Positions 1 through 8,823 of a stretch of 64,000 bases of DNA are shown here, one piece after another. Both the position numbers and the translations under genes were made by a program. The stretch's first letter is position 1; the number at the start of each line of letters is the position of its first letter. This DNA is from Azospirillum thiophilum (lineage in GTDB: Bacteria; Pseudomonadota; Alphaproteobacteria; Azospirillales; Azospirillaceae), in NCBI RefSeq assembly GCF_001305595.1, contig NZ_CP012401.1:2925001-2989000 (forward strand), read 5' to 3'. Below the pieces are notes generated by a model. The model did no database searches. It was given only the letters and a program-made list of their open reading frames with translations, and had not been told where the DNA came from.

Positions 1-853
1 GGTCACCAGCCGCATGATCCGCGACCGCCTGTTCCGTGAAGCGGAAGGCAACGTGGCGCTGCGCATCTCCGACACCGAGGGCGGCGACGCCTTCGAGGTG
101 GCCGGCCGCGGCGAACTGCAGCTCGGCATCCTGATCGAGACCATGCGCCGCGAGGGCTACGAGCTGGCGATCAGCCGTCCGCGCGTGCTGTTCAAGACCG
201 ACCCGCTGAACGGCCAGCGCCTGGAGCCGATCGAGGAGGTCGTCGTCGACGTCGACGAGGAGTTCTCGGGCACCGTCGTCCAGAAGATGTCGGAGCGCAA
301 GGCCGACCTGATCGAGATGCGCCCGTCGGGCGGCAACAAGACCCGCATCGTCTTCCACGCGCCGTCGCGCGGCCTGATCGGCTACCAGGGCGAGTTCCTG
401 ACCGACACCCGCGGCACCGGGATCATGAACCGCCTGTTCCACGGCTACGCCCCGTTCAAGGGCGCCATCGCGGCCCGGCGCACCGGCGTGCTGATCTCCA
501 ACGCCGACGGCACCGCGGTCGCCTATGCGCTTTGGAATCTGGAAGACCGCGGCCCGATGCTGATCGATCCGGGCGTGCCGGTCTATCAGGGCATGATCAT
601 CGGCGAGCACACCCGCGGCAACGACCTCGAGGTCAATGTCATCAAGGGCAAGCAGCTGACGAACATCCGCACCACCAGCAAGGACGAGGCGGTTCGCCTG
701 ACCCCGCCGATCCAGATGACGCTGGAAAAGGCGCTGTCCTACATCTCCGACGACGAGCTGGTGGAGGTGACGCCGAAGTCCATCCGCCTGCGCAAGCGCT
801 ACCTCGACCCGAACGAGCGCAAGCGCCACTCGCGCGCCGCCGAAGCGAGCTGA
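1..853 (+). CDS. typA: GTP-binding protein TypA/BipA, C-terminal part (5' end outside window)
   Basis: The frame is open from base 2, so the gene starts upstream of the window. About 283 C-terminal residues are visible, roughly half of a TypA of about 600 residues. The GTPase domain is missing. The remaining part covers the EF-G-like domains and the TypA-specific C-terminal domain, with the family hallmarks GRGELQLGILIETMRR near its start, RGLIGYQGEFLTDTRG in the middle, and a basic RKRYLDPNERKR tail. TypA is a ribosome-associated translational GTPase used in stress adaptation and ribosome assembly. There is no clear terminator behind it; a GC-rich palindromic repeat begins 42 bases after the stop. 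Confidence 0.95.
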   Translation, partial: VTSRMIRDRLFREAEGNVALRISDTEGGDAFEVAGRGELQLGILIETMRREGYELAISRPRVLFKTDPLNGQRLEPIEEVVVDVDEEFSGTVVQKMSERKADLIEMRPSGGNKTRIVFHAPSRGLIGYQGEFLTDTRGTGIMNRLFHGYAPFKGAIAARRTGVLISNADGTAVAYALWNLEDRGPMLIDPGVPVYQGMIIGEHTRGNDLEVNVIKGKQLTNIRTTSKDEAVRLTPPIQMTLEKALSYISDDELVEVTPKSIRLRKRYLDPNERKRHSRAAEAS

Positions 854-894
854 TCGGTTCGCGGCTTTTTAGAGTAGAGTACCAGTCTGGTCTT

Positions 895-994
895 GCCCCC
901 ACCCCGGCCCTCCCCCGCTGGGCGGGGGAGGGAGTCTGTCGCATGGCGGCAGAGTTCCCTCCCCTGCGAAGCGGGGGAGGGTTAGGGTGGGGGC
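895..994. repeat. GC-rich interspersed palindromic repeat, copy 1
   Basis: This element of about 100 bp has complementary ends (GCCCCCACCC at the left, GGGTGGGGGC at the right). Each half also carries an inner hairpin of the CCCTCCCCCGC/GCGGGGGAGGG type. A second element of the same architecture lies at 8698-8802, also directly behind a plus-strand gene. It sits between typA and the iron permease gene and could act as a transcript end or as an mRNA-protecting structure; that role is inferred. Confidence 0.75.
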
Positions 995-1047
995 AAAACC
1001 ACGACACTCCCACCACCTCCACACACGACAGCGAGGACACCCCCCGC

Positions 1048-2721
1048 ATGGCGACGGCGACCGACGCGAAGTCCCCCGGCTCCCCGTCCTTCTCCCCCCG
1101 CCGCCTGTGGTCGCGGATCGGCCCGACCGGCCTGTCCGCCCTGATCCTCGCGATACTGATCGCCCTGCCGATCCTCGCCGTCTTCGTCCAGGCGGCCGGC
1201 GTCTCCACCGATTTGTGGGGGCACATGGCGCGGACGGTGCTTCCCGGCTACATCGCCAATACCCTGATCCTGCTGGGCATCGTCGGCGTCGTCACGCTGG
1301 TGACCGGCGTCGCCTGCGCATGGACCGTGACAATGCACGAGTTCCGCGGCCGCGGGGTGCTGCAATGGCTGCTGCTGCTGCCGCTGGCCATGCCGGCCTA
1401 TGTGCTGGCCTACACCTACACCGACTTCCTGCAATTCGCCGGTCCGCTGCAATCCTTCCTGCGCGCCAGCTTCGGCTGGCGGCGCGGCGACTATTGGTTT
1501 CCGGAGATCCACACCGCGTGGGGCGCCGGTCTGGTGCTGTCGTCGGTGCTCTACCCCTACGTCTATGTACTGACCCGCGCCGCCTTCCTCGAACAGTCGG
1601 TCTGCGTGCTGGAGGCCAGCCGCATGCTCGGCTGCTCCGCCTTCGGCGCCTTCCGCCGCGTGGCCCTGCCGCTTGCCCGCCCGGCGCTGGTCACCGGCGT
1701 CGGCTATGCCCTGATGGAGACGCTGGCCGATTTCGGCGCCGTGCGCTATTTCGGCATCGACACCTTCACCGTCGGCATCTACCGCACCTGGTTCGCGCTG
1801 GGCGATGCGGCGATGGCGGCCCAGCTGGCCGCGGTGCTGCTGCTGGTGGTGCTGGCGCTCGTCGGGCTGGAGCGGCTGTCGCGCGGCCGGATGCGCTTTC
1901 ACCAGACCACCGGCCGCTACCGCGCCCTGCCCGCCCCTCGCCTGTCGGCGCGCGGCACCGTGCTGGCCTGGATCGTCTGCCTGACGCCGATCCTGTTCGG
2001 CTTCCTGCTGCCGGGCGGCGTGCTGATCCACATGATCCTGCGCGGCGGCACCGAGCTGACGCTCGCCCGCTTCACCGACCTGACGGTCAACACCTTCATC
2101 CTCGGGGCGAGCGGCGCGCTGCTGGTGGTCGCGGTGGCGCTGCTGGTGATCCATGGCGTGCGCCATGACCGCAGCGGCTTTGCCACCGGCGCGGCACGGC
2201 TGGCCTCGCTCGGCTACGCCACCCCGGGAACGGTGATCGCCGTCGGCATCCTCATCACGGTCGGGCTGATGCGCGACTGGGGCGGCTGGCCGGTCGGCGC
2301 CCTGCTCGGCACCACCATCGTCGGCATCCTCTACGGCTACCTGATCCGCTTCTTCGTCGTCGCCTACGGGCCGCTCGAATCCGGCTTCGCCAAGATCGGC
2401 CCCAACCTGGAGGGGGCGGCCCGCTCGCTCGGCCATACGCCGCTGCAGGTGCTGCGCCGGGTCCATCTGCCGCTCCTGCGCCCCAGCCTGCTCAGCGCCG
2501 CCATGCTGGTGTTCGTCGACATCACCAAGGAGCTTCCGGCGACGATGATCCTCCGGCCATTCAACTTCGACACCCTGGCGATCGAGGCATTCCGGATGGC
2601 CTCCACCGAGCGGCTGGACGACGCCGCCCTGCCCGCCCTGGTCATCGTGCTGGTCGGGCTGGCCCCGGTCATCTATCTCAGCCGCACCATCGCCTCCTCG
2701 CGGCCCGGACATCGCGGCTGA
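1048..2721 (+). CDS. fbpB: ferric iron ABC transporter, double-domain permease (FbpB type)
   Basis: This 557-residue inner-membrane protein has about twelve hydrophobic segments and two binding-protein-dependent permease domains fused in one chain, as in FbpB/SfuB. The two cytoplasmic EAA loops that dock onto the ATPase are visible near residue 190 (EASRMLGCSAFGAFRR) and near residue 455 (EGAARSLGHTPLQVLRR). The ATG at 1048 was chosen because GAGG lies 11 bases upstream and the first membrane helix follows about 30 residues later. The frame stays open further upstream but runs through the palindromic repeat. The matching ATPase and binding protein are encoded about 6 kb away on the other strand (8824-10921). 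Confidence 0.9.
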   Translation: MATATDAKSPGSPSFSPRRLWSRIGPTGLSALILAILIALPILAVFVQAAGVSTDLWGHMARTVLPGYIANTLILLGIVGVVTLVTGVACAWTVTMHEFRGRGVLQWLLLLPLAMPAYVLAYTYTDFLQFAGPLQSFLRASFGWRRGDYWFPEIHTAWGAGLVLSSVLYPYVYVLTRAAFLEQSVCVLEASRMLGCSAFGAFRRVALPLARPALVTGVGYALMETLADFGAVRYFGIDTFTVGIYRTWFALGDAAMAAQLAAVLLLVVLALVGLERLSRGRMRFHQTTGRYRALPAPRLSARGTVLAWIVCLTPILFGFLLPGGVLIHMILRGGTELTLARFTDLTVNTFILGASGALLVVAVALLVIHGVRHDRSGFATGAARLASLGYATPGTVIAVGILITVGLMRDWGGWPVGALLGTTIVGILYGYLIRFFVVAYGPLESGFAKIGPNLEGAARSLGHTPLQVLRRVHLPLLRPSLLSAAMLVFVDITKELPATMILRPFNFDTLAIEAFRMASTERLDDAALPALVIVLVGLAPVIYLSRTIASSRPGHRG

Positions 2722-2763
2722 CAGCAGCGGGACCGGACCCGCAGTTCCTAGCTTCCCAGGTTC

Positions 2764-4671
2764 CTATATCCCGTTCCGGCTCTCCAGCGGCTGTCCCTCC
2801 CCCTCGCCCGGCGGAGCCGTGGCCTCGGCCAGCGTCATCTCCCCCCGCCGCTCGCGCTGCTGTTCCCGGCGTTTCCAGCGCCGGAAGGAGCGCCGGTTCC
2901 ACCAGCCACGCAACCGGCCGCCGATAACGGCGAGCCGCTGGTAGAGCGGCCGCCGCCGGCTTGTCACCCGCACCGGCTCCAGCGCCAGCCCGACCGAGGT
3001 GATGCCGTGGTCGTCCATGTCGCGGACGATCAACTCGACCCCGCCCATCCGCACCCGGTCGCCCAGCTCGCAGGAGCCGCCGAACTCGTTGCGCAACAGG
3101 TCGCTGAGCGTCAGCCGGGCGTTGGGCAGTGACAGCGGCAGGCCGTACATCTCGGCGATCTGCTCCACAGTCGCATCCGGGCTGAGCACGAGGTCGCCGT
3201 AGAACTCGCGGTCGTTCTGGTCGAGCGCGCGGCTGCCGCCATAAAGCCTGTCGATCAGCGGCAGCCGGTGCTGCGGCGTGAACAGATAGACATGGTCGCC
3301 GGGCTGCAAGGGCTTTGCCCGGTGCAGCGGCACCACCGCGCCGGAACGGATCACCAACGATGGCCGGGCCCAGCGCGGCATGCGCTGGCCGCGCGCCGCC
3401 GGGCTCTTGGCATGGACGGTATAGGCGACGAGTTCCTGGTCGGCGTTGCCGGGAAGCTCAAGCTCCACGCGCTCCACCGGGCCGCGGCGCGGCGGCACGA
3501 TCAGGTCCAGCGCCCGCGCCATCGCGCCGATGGTCCAGCCCTGCACCAGCAGCGAGACGACCACGACGATGAAGGCGGTGTTGAAGATCAGCTGGCCGTT
3601 CTCCAGCCCGCCCAGCACCGGGACCAGCGCCAGCAGAAGCGAAACCGCCCCGCGCAGCCCGACCCAGGCGATGAAGCTGGTCTCGCGCACCGAGAAGCGG
3701 AAGGGCAGCAGGCAGATCCACACCGCCAGCGGCCGGGCGACGGCGATCAGCAGGAATGCCACTCCCAGCGCCGGCAGCAGCATGGGCATGAATTCCCTCG
3801 GCGTGGCGAGCAGCCCGAGCATGACGAACATGACGATCTGGCTGAGCCAGGTCAGGCCGGCATGGAAACGCCGTAGTTCCAGCGCGCCGCGCAGCTTGAC
3901 GTTGCCGGCATAGAGACCGGCTGCATAGACCGCGAGATAACCGCTGCCGCCCAGCACGTTGGTGGCGGCGAAGATGAACAGGGCGAAGGTCAGCGTGACC
4001 ACCGGGTTCAGTCCGGCTTCGAAATTGGCCTTGTTGATGAAGGCGACCAGCAGCCAGCCGCCGGCCAGCCCCATCACCCCGCCCAGCGAGAAGGCCAGCG
4101 CCAGCTCGCCGACGATGGCGGCGGGGGATGCCAGCCCATGGGTCGCCGCCTCCACCAGCAGGATGGTCACCATGATGGCGACCGGGTCGTTGCTGCCCGA
4201 CTCGATCTCCAGGGTGGAGCGGACGCGGTCGCGCAGCGTGATGCCGCCGACCCGCAGCAGGAAGAAGACCGCCGCCGCGTCGGTGGAGCTGCAGGCGGCG
4301 CCGACCAGCAGCGCCTCCCCCCAGCCCAGATCCATCAGATAATGGGCGGCGACGCCGACCGTGCCGGTGGTGATGCCGACCCCCAGCGTCGCCAGCGTCA
4401 TCGCCGGCCAGGCGGCGGCCTTGTAGCTGGCCAGCTTGGTATCGAACCCGCTTTCGAACAGGATGACGGCCAGCGCCATCGACCCGATCAGGAAGGCCGA
4501 TCCGGCATCGTTGAAGGCGATGTGGCCGATGCCGTCCTCGCCCGCCAGCAACCCGATGCCGAGGAAGATCAGCAGCAGCGGCGCGCCGATCCGCAAGGCC
4601 AGATAGCTGGTCAGCACGCTGACGATCAGCAGGCTCGACCCGATGAGAATGATGTAGCTGACCGCCTCCAT
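2764..4671 (-). CDS. nhaP2: potassium/proton antiporter, CPA1 family (NhaP2/CvrA type)
   Basis: This 635-residue protein begins with about 390 residues of transmembrane helices of the Na+/H+ exchanger fold. The CPA1 ion-site motif ESGSNDPVA is at about residue 155. Two soluble domains follow: a TrkA-C-like domain (about residues 400-480) and a CorC/HlyC-like domain (about 490-560), then a basic tail rich in Arg and Trp. This order matches NhaP2/CvrA antiporters, which expel K+ and protect against low osmolarity and alkaline stress. It converges with fbpB across 42 bases. The assignment to K+ rather than Na+ rests on the domain order. Confidence 0.9.
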   Translation of the reverse strand: MEAVSYIILIGSSLLIVSVLTSYLALRIGAPLLLIFLGIGLLAGEDGIGHIAFNDAGSAFLIGSMALAVILFESGFDTKLASYKAAAWPAMTLATLGVGITTGTVGVAAHYLMDLGWGEALLVGAACSSTDAAAVFFLLRVGGITLRDRVRSTLEIESGSNDPVAIMVTILLVEAATHGLASPAAIVGELALAFSLGGVMGLAGGWLLVAFINKANFEAGLNPVVTLTFALFIFAATNVLGGSGYLAVYAAGLYAGNVKLRGALELRRFHAGLTWLSQIVMFVMLGLLATPREFMPMLLPALGVAFLLIAVARPLAVWICLLPFRFSVRETSFIAWVGLRGAVSLLLALVPVLGGLENGQLIFNTAFIVVVVSLLVQGWTIGAMARALDLIVPPRRGPVERVELELPGNADQELVAYTVHAKSPAARGQRMPRWARPSLVIRSGAVVPLHRAKPLQPGDHVYLFTPQHRLPLIDRLYGGSRALDQNDREFYGDLVLSPDATVEQIAEMYGLPLSLPNARLTLSDLLRNEFGGSCELGDRVRMGGVELIVRDMDDHGITSVGLALEPVRVTSRRRPLYQRLAVIGGRLRGWWNRRSFRRWKRREQQRERRGEMTLAEATAPPGEGEGQPLESRNGI

Positions 4672-4790
4672 AAGCCCCGCACGCCGTGTCCATCAAGCCG
4701 CCGACCGGCGGAACTCCTTGATTTTGACGGCAAACCGGCACATCCGCAAGGCGTAGGACCAGAAGGCGGTCATTCGGATAGGCTGTAGGC

Positions 4791-5291
4791 TTACGATATC
4801 AGCTTCCAGCTTCCGTCGCCCTGGCGGCAGGCGGTGCCGCGCGCGACCTCGGTCTTGCCGTCGATCACCACGGTATGGTTGTAGTCGCGGCAGGTCTGCC
4901 CGGCATCTCCCTGGTAGGTGCGGACCGGCTGGATCGTGCCGCTGTTGCCCGACTGCGGGTTGTTCCAGGTGATGGTCTGGTTGTTGGCGACCGCCCGCTC
5001 CTCGGCATCCGACGCGCGGCTCTGGTCGGCGGGGCTGAATTGGCGGGCCAGTTGCTGGCCGGCATAGGCGCCGAGCAGCGTGCCGATGGCGGTGGTCGCC
5101 AGCTTGCCGGCCCCGCCGCCGAAGCGTGAACCGAGCAGGCCGCCGGCCACGGCGCCGCCCAGCGTCCCGACGGTCTCGCTGGTGTTCATGCCGCCGATGC
5201 CGCCACTGTTGCCGGTCTGGCAGGCAGCCAGGGACAGTGCCGCCGTCGCGGCGATGGCGGTTGCGCGCAGGCGGATGGTGATGCGCCGCAT
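4791..5291 (-). CDS. glycine-zipper outer-membrane lipoprotein (17-kDa surface antigen type)
   Basis: This 166-residue precursor has a type II signal peptide ending in the lipobox LAAC, with the lipidated Cys at residue 24. A glycine-zipper 2TM segment follows at about residues 38-80 (repeated GGAVAGGLLG and GTLLGAYAG blocks). The C-terminal domain of about 60 residues has two cysteines (TCRDY and TACRQG), typical of the Rickettsia 17-kDa antigen family. Such proteins sit in the outer membrane, but their molecular role is unclear. It is transcribed from a region with a perfect EcfG-type promoter (5334-5358), which points to the general stress regulon. Confidence 0.85.
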   Translation of the reverse strand: MRRITIRLRATAIAATAALSLAACQTGNSGGIGGMNTSETVGTLGGAVAGGLLGSRFGGGAGKLATTAIGTLLGAYAGQQLARQFSPADQSRASDAEERAVANNQTITWNNPQSGNSGTIQPVRTYQGDAGQTCRDYNHTVVIDGKTEVARGTACRQGDGSWKLIS

Positions 5292-5333
5292 GGTGGTTCT
5301 CCCGTTTCAACGTTGCACGGTCAAAGTCAGGTC

Positions 5334-5358
5334 AACGCTTGAAGGATGAGGAGGTTCC
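5334..5358 (-). promoter_or_regulatory. EcfG-type (general stress sigma factor) promoter candidate
   Basis: Read on the minus strand, GGAAC (5358-5354) is followed after exactly 16 bases by CGTT (5337-5334). This is the published alphaproteobacterial EcfG/SigT consensus (GGAAC-N16/17-CGTT). The predicted transcript would start about 35 bases upstream of the glycine-zipper lipoprotein start at 5291. The match and position are seen directly; use by EcfG is inferred, and no ecfG-phyR-nepR locus is in this window. Confidence 0.65.
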
Positions 5359-5443
5359 CACCCAAAAGATCAGGGGGGCATGGAAGCAAAACGCGTTTCC
5401 GCGTGTTTAGACATCGAACAGTCAACACGAGGAGGGTTGCACA

Positions 5444-5623
5444 ATGTCCCGTTTGCGTCTGATCGGTGCGGTGATCGCGCTTCTTTCCATCAGCGCCTGC
5501 TCGACTGGCGGCGTGGTCGGCGGTGCGGCCGGCGCGGCCGGCGGCTATGCGGTGGACGGCACCCGCGGTGCGGTGATCGGCGGCCTGGGCGGCGCGGCGC
5601 TCGGCACCGCGATCGACCACTGA
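5444..5623 (+). CDS. small glycine-rich lipoprotein, 59 residues
   Basis: This short gene starts with ATG seven bases behind a strong AGGAGGG ribosome-binding site (5430-5436). The product has a lipoprotein signal peptide (MSRLRLIGAVIALLSISAC, Cys at residue 19). The rest is a single glycine-zipper hairpin (GGVVGGAAGAAGG, then GAVIGGLGGAALG), ending in AIDH. It resembles a minimal version of the divergently transcribed glycine-zipper lipoprotein at 4791-5291 and similar YmgG/osmotic lipoproteins. Function is unknown. It may insert in or bridge the outer membrane, by analogy only. Confidence 0.8.
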   Translation: MSRLRLIGAVIALLSISACSTGGVVGGAAGAAGGYAVDGTRGAVIGGLGGAALGTAIDH

Positions 5624-5675
5624 CCGCATCCACTGGCCGCAATCAGCCACCCTATTGGCGACCGGGCGGCAGCCG

Positions 5676-6695
5676 TCAGTCGCGCACCGGCTCGCGTGTC
5701 GATTCGCGCGGGCCGGTGGCGAACACGGCGAGCGCGTCGTGCAGGTCGGGCAGGACGCGCTCCACCGCCGCCTCGCCCTCGCGGATGCAGTCGTCCGCCC
5801 GGTCGAACTCGGTCAGGCCGATATGACCGAGCCGCGGCGCGATCTGGACATCCGGCGGTTCGCCGGCCAGCCGCGAGCGGGTGATGCGGTCGGTGACGAT
5901 GCCCAGCGACGACACCATCACGCCGAACAGGCTCGGCCCTTCGTAGTCGCGGCGGAAGATGCGGCGGGTCAGCGCCCCGATCCCGCCACCGATCGGGCCA
6001 CGGTTGCCCGGCACCTCGTCCTCGACCATCCGCAGCAGGTCGAAGCCGGCGGCGGTCGGCACGCTGGCCCCCGGCTTGCGTGCCTTGCCCAGGATGTCGC
6101 CGGACAGGTTGACGGCGATCACCATCTGCGCGCCCAGCGCCCGGCAGGCCGAGACCGGCACCGGGTTGACCAGCGCGCCATCGATCATCCAGCGCCCGTC
6201 GATCGACATCGGCGGGAACACGCCGGGCAGCGAGAAGGACGCCCGCATGGCGTCGACCAGTTCGCCCCGTTGCAGCCAGACCTCGTGACCGGTCACCAGA
6301 TCGGTGGTGATGGCGACATAGGGACAGGGCAACTCCTCGATCCGCAGGTCGCCCAAATGCAGGCGCAGCTCCGCCATCAGCCGGTCGCCTCCGATCAGGC
6401 CGCCGCCCTGGCGCAGCCGCAAATCCAGGTAGCCGACGATCTTCAGCCGGGTCAGTGCCCGTACCCATTCCTCCAGCGCGTCGAGCTTGCCAGCCAGATG
6501 CAGGCCACCGACCAGCGCGCCGACCGATGCGCCGCAGACGATGTCCGCTTCGATGCCATAGCGCTTCAGCGCCCGCAGCACCCCGATATGGGCCCAGCCG
6601 CGCGCCACCCCGCCGCCCAGCGCGATGCCGATGCGCGGCCGCCGCGATGCGCCGTTGGTGTGGCCGTTTCCAGTCGCGCCGTTTGCAATCGCCAT
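5676..6695 (-). CDS. patatin-like phospholipase / RssA-type esterase
   Basis: This 339-residue protein has the complete patatin signature. The oxyanion loop GGGVARGWAHIG is at residues 27-38, the nucleophile Ser57 lies in GASVG, and the catalytic Asp lies in the DGALVNP motif in the middle of the chain. The start ATG at 6695 was preferred because GGAAGGAG ends seven bases before it; an in-frame ATG two codons earlier is too close to that site. There is no signal peptide, so it is expected in the cytoplasm as a phospholipase or acyl-ester hydrolase. The substrate is unknown. It is divergent from the ABC exporter gene. Confidence 0.88.
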   Translation of the reverse strand: MAIANGATGNGHTNGASRRPRIGIALGGGVARGWAHIGVLRALKRYGIEADIVCGASVGALVGGLHLAGKLDALEEWVRALTRLKIVGYLDLRLRQGGGLIGGDRLMAELRLHLGDLRIEELPCPYVAITTDLVTGHEVWLQRGELVDAMRASFSLPGVFPPMSIDGRWMIDGALVNPVPVSACRALGAQMVIAVNLSGDILGKARKPGASVPTAAGFDLLRMVEDEVPGNRGPIGGGIGALTRRIFRRDYEGPSLFGVMVSSLGIVTDRITRSRLAGEPPDVQIAPRLGHIGLTEFDRADDCIREGEAAVERVLPDLHDALAVFATGPRESTREPVRD

Positions 6696-6895
6696 GAGCA
6701 TTCTCCTTCCCGCTGCCGGAACGTTCGCCGTCCCCTTGGCCCGCAGCATTCCACGAACGGGTAAAGGAAGCCTGTAGCCTGCCGTACAGGCTCTGCCGCC
6801 CCTTGACCCGCCGGGCTGCGGCGGCTCCGACCGGTGGACAAGACCGAAGCCCATGGGCTAAGCCATCGGCAACGGACAAGAGATCGGATGCGACC

Positions 6896-8683
6896 GTGAC
6901 GAACAAGAGCGGCAAGCCCCTGCGCCTCGATGCGGCGACCGAGCGGCTGGCGGGCAGGATGTGGCGCGAGTGGGTGCTGCCCTATCGCGGCAAGCTGATG
7001 CTGTCCTTCCTGCTGATGGCGGTGGTGGCGGCGACGACCGGCGCCTATCCGCTGCTGATCGACCAGTCCTATGCCATGTTCTCCGCCCAGGACCGCGGCA
7101 TGCTGCTGGCGATTCCGCTGGCCATCGTCGCGGTGACGGTGATCAAGGGGGCGTCGCTCTATTCGCAGACTGTGGTGACCAGCGACATCGTCCAGCGCAT
7201 CATCGCCGACATCCGCTTGTCGATGTTCGCGCATCTGCAGAATGCCGACATGGCGCAGCTCCACGCCACCCCGACCGGGTCGCTGACCTCGCGCTTCATC
7301 AACGACGTCGACCTGATCCGCAACGCGCTGTCCCGCACGCTGACCGGGCTGGTGCGCGACATCCTGACGGTGATCGCGCTGGTCGGGTCGATGTTCTATC
7401 TCGACTGGCTGCTGTCGCTGATCGTCTTCATCATCTACCCGATCGCCGCGGTGCCGATCGTCCGCATCGGCAAGCGGCTGCGCCGCGTGTCGCGCGACAC
7501 CCAGGCGCAGATGGGCGACATGACCTCGCTGCTGACCGAGAGCCTGTCGGGCGCGCGCATGGTCAAGACCTACAGCCTTGAGGACTATGAGCGCGCCCGC
7601 GCCGGCCGCGCCTTCCACGACAATTACCTGCTGACCATGAAGGCGGTGCGCGCCCGATCGCGCATCGATCCGATGATGGAGGTGCTGGGCGGCGTCGCGG
7701 TGGCGGGGGTGATCGCCTTCGCCGGCTACCGGATGACGATGGGCGAGGGATCGGTCGGCGCCTTCTCCGGCTTCGTCGGCGCCCTGCTGATGGCGGCCCA
7801 GCCGGTGCGCGCCATCGGCACGCTGAACGCGGCATTGCAGGAGGGTCTGGCCGCCGCCCAGCGCATCTTCGAACTGCTCGACCAGCAGCCGACCATCCTC
7901 GAACGCCCGGACGCCAGGCCGCTGGCCGTCAGCACGGGCGCGGTCGCACTGCGCGGGGTCCGCTTCGCCTACGAGACCGGGGCGGAGACGCTGAAGAGCA
8001 TCGACCTCGACGTTCCGGCCGGCAGCACGGTGGCACTGGTCGGGCGCAGCGGCGCCGGCAAATCGACCGTCTTCAACCTGATCCCGCGGCTTTACGACGT
8101 GACCGGGGGTGAGGTGCTGATCGACGGCCAGGACGTGCGCGGCGCCACCCTGCGCAGCCTGCGCGGCGCCGTGTCGATCGTCAGCCAGGACACCGTCCTG
8201 TTCAACGACACGGTGCGGGCGAACATCTGCTTCGGCCGGCTCGACGCCGGAATGGAGGATGTGATCGCCGCCGCCAGGGCCGCCGCCGCCCACGAGTTCG
8301 TATCGAAGCTGCCAGAGGGTTACGACACGGTGATCGGCGACCGCGGCGTCAAGCTGTCGGGCGGAGAACGCCAGCGTCTGGCGCTGGCCCGCGCCTTCCT
8401 GAAGGATGCGCCGATCCTGCTGCTGGACGAGGCGACCAGCGCGCTGGACAGTGAATCGGAGCGGCTGGTGCAGGCGGCGCTGGAGCGGCTGACCGCGGGG
8501 CGGACGACCCTGGTGATCGCCCACCGGCTGGCAACCGTGCGCAATGCCGACCGCATCGTCGTGATGGAAGGCGGAAGGATCATCGAGCAGGGCACGCACG
8601 AGGCGCTGCTGGCCGCCAACGGCGCCTATGCCCGGCTGTGCCGGCTCCAGTTCGGCGAGGACGAGGTGCAGGCGGGGGTGTGA
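6896..8683 (+). CDS. ABC exporter, fused membrane and ATPase domains (MsbA/lipid A flippase type)
   Basis: This protein of about 595 residues has an N-terminal six-helix exporter domain (about residues 15-320) followed by a nucleotide-binding domain. The ATPase shows Walker A GRSGAGKST near residue 383, the signature LSGGERQR near 487, Walker B ILLLDEATSALD near 505, and the H-loop VIAHRL. The GTG at 6896 was chosen with weak support (AAGAG about 13-15 bases upstream). A TTG at 6803 would add 31 residues of poor coding character. The family includes MsbA and other half-transporters that homodimerise. The substrate (lipid A core, lipids or drugs) cannot be read from the sequence. Confidence 0.88.
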   Translation: MTNKSGKPLRLDAATERLAGRMWREWVLPYRGKLMLSFLLMAVVAATTGAYPLLIDQSYAMFSAQDRGMLLAIPLAIVAVTVIKGASLYSQTVVTSDIVQRIIADIRLSMFAHLQNADMAQLHATPTGSLTSRFINDVDLIRNALSRTLTGLVRDILTVIALVGSMFYLDWLLSLIVFIIYPIAAVPIVRIGKRLRRVSRDTQAQMGDMTSLLTESLSGARMVKTYSLEDYERARAGRAFHDNYLLTMKAVRARSRIDPMMEVLGGVAVAGVIAFAGYRMTMGEGSVGAFSGFVGALLMAAQPVRAIGTLNAALQEGLAAAQRIFELLDQQPTILERPDARPLAVSTGAVALRGVRFAYETGAETLKSIDLDVPAGSTVALVGRSGAGKSTVFNLIPRLYDVTGGEVLIDGQDVRGATLRSLRGAVSIVSQDTVLFNDTVRANICFGRLDAGMEDVIAAARAAAAHEFVSKLPEGYDTVIGDRGVKLSGGERQRLALARAFLKDAPILLLDEATSALDSESERLVQAALERLTAGRTTLVIAHRLATVRNADRIVVMEGGRIIEQGTHEALLAANGAYARLCRLQFGEDEVQAGV

Positions 8684-8697
8684 GGCCCGGCCGATCG

Positions 8698-8802
8698 TGC
8701 CCCCTCCCCGACCCTCCCCCGCTTTGCGGGAGAGGGAGTAAGCGTCAGGGGAGCGGCAGTCCCCTCTCCCACCGGAGGTGGGGGAGGGTTAGGGAGGGGG
8801 CA
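8698..8802. repeat. GC-rich interspersed palindromic repeat, copy 2
   Basis: This element has the same architecture as the one at 895-994. Outer complementary ends (TGCCCCCTCCC and GGGAGGGGGCA) flank two inner hairpins built from CCCTCCCCCGC and GGTGGGGGAGGG blocks. It lies 15 bases after the ABC exporter stop codon and just before the 3' end of the convergent fbpC. It therefore occupies the whole convergent gap and could terminate or stabilise both transcripts. Confidence 0.75.
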
Positions 8803-8823
8803 TTCGACCCGACAACTCCGCCC

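Noticed and set aside
982..2712. Long minus-strand open frame opposite fbpB
   Set aside because: It is the antisense of a clear permease; composition is Gln/Arg/Gly-rich, as expected from high-GC shadow frames.
5399..5420. AACGCG/CGCGT inverted sequence as a terminator between the divergent lipoproteins
   Set aside because: The stem is imperfect, there is no T run, and it lies in a divergent promoter region.
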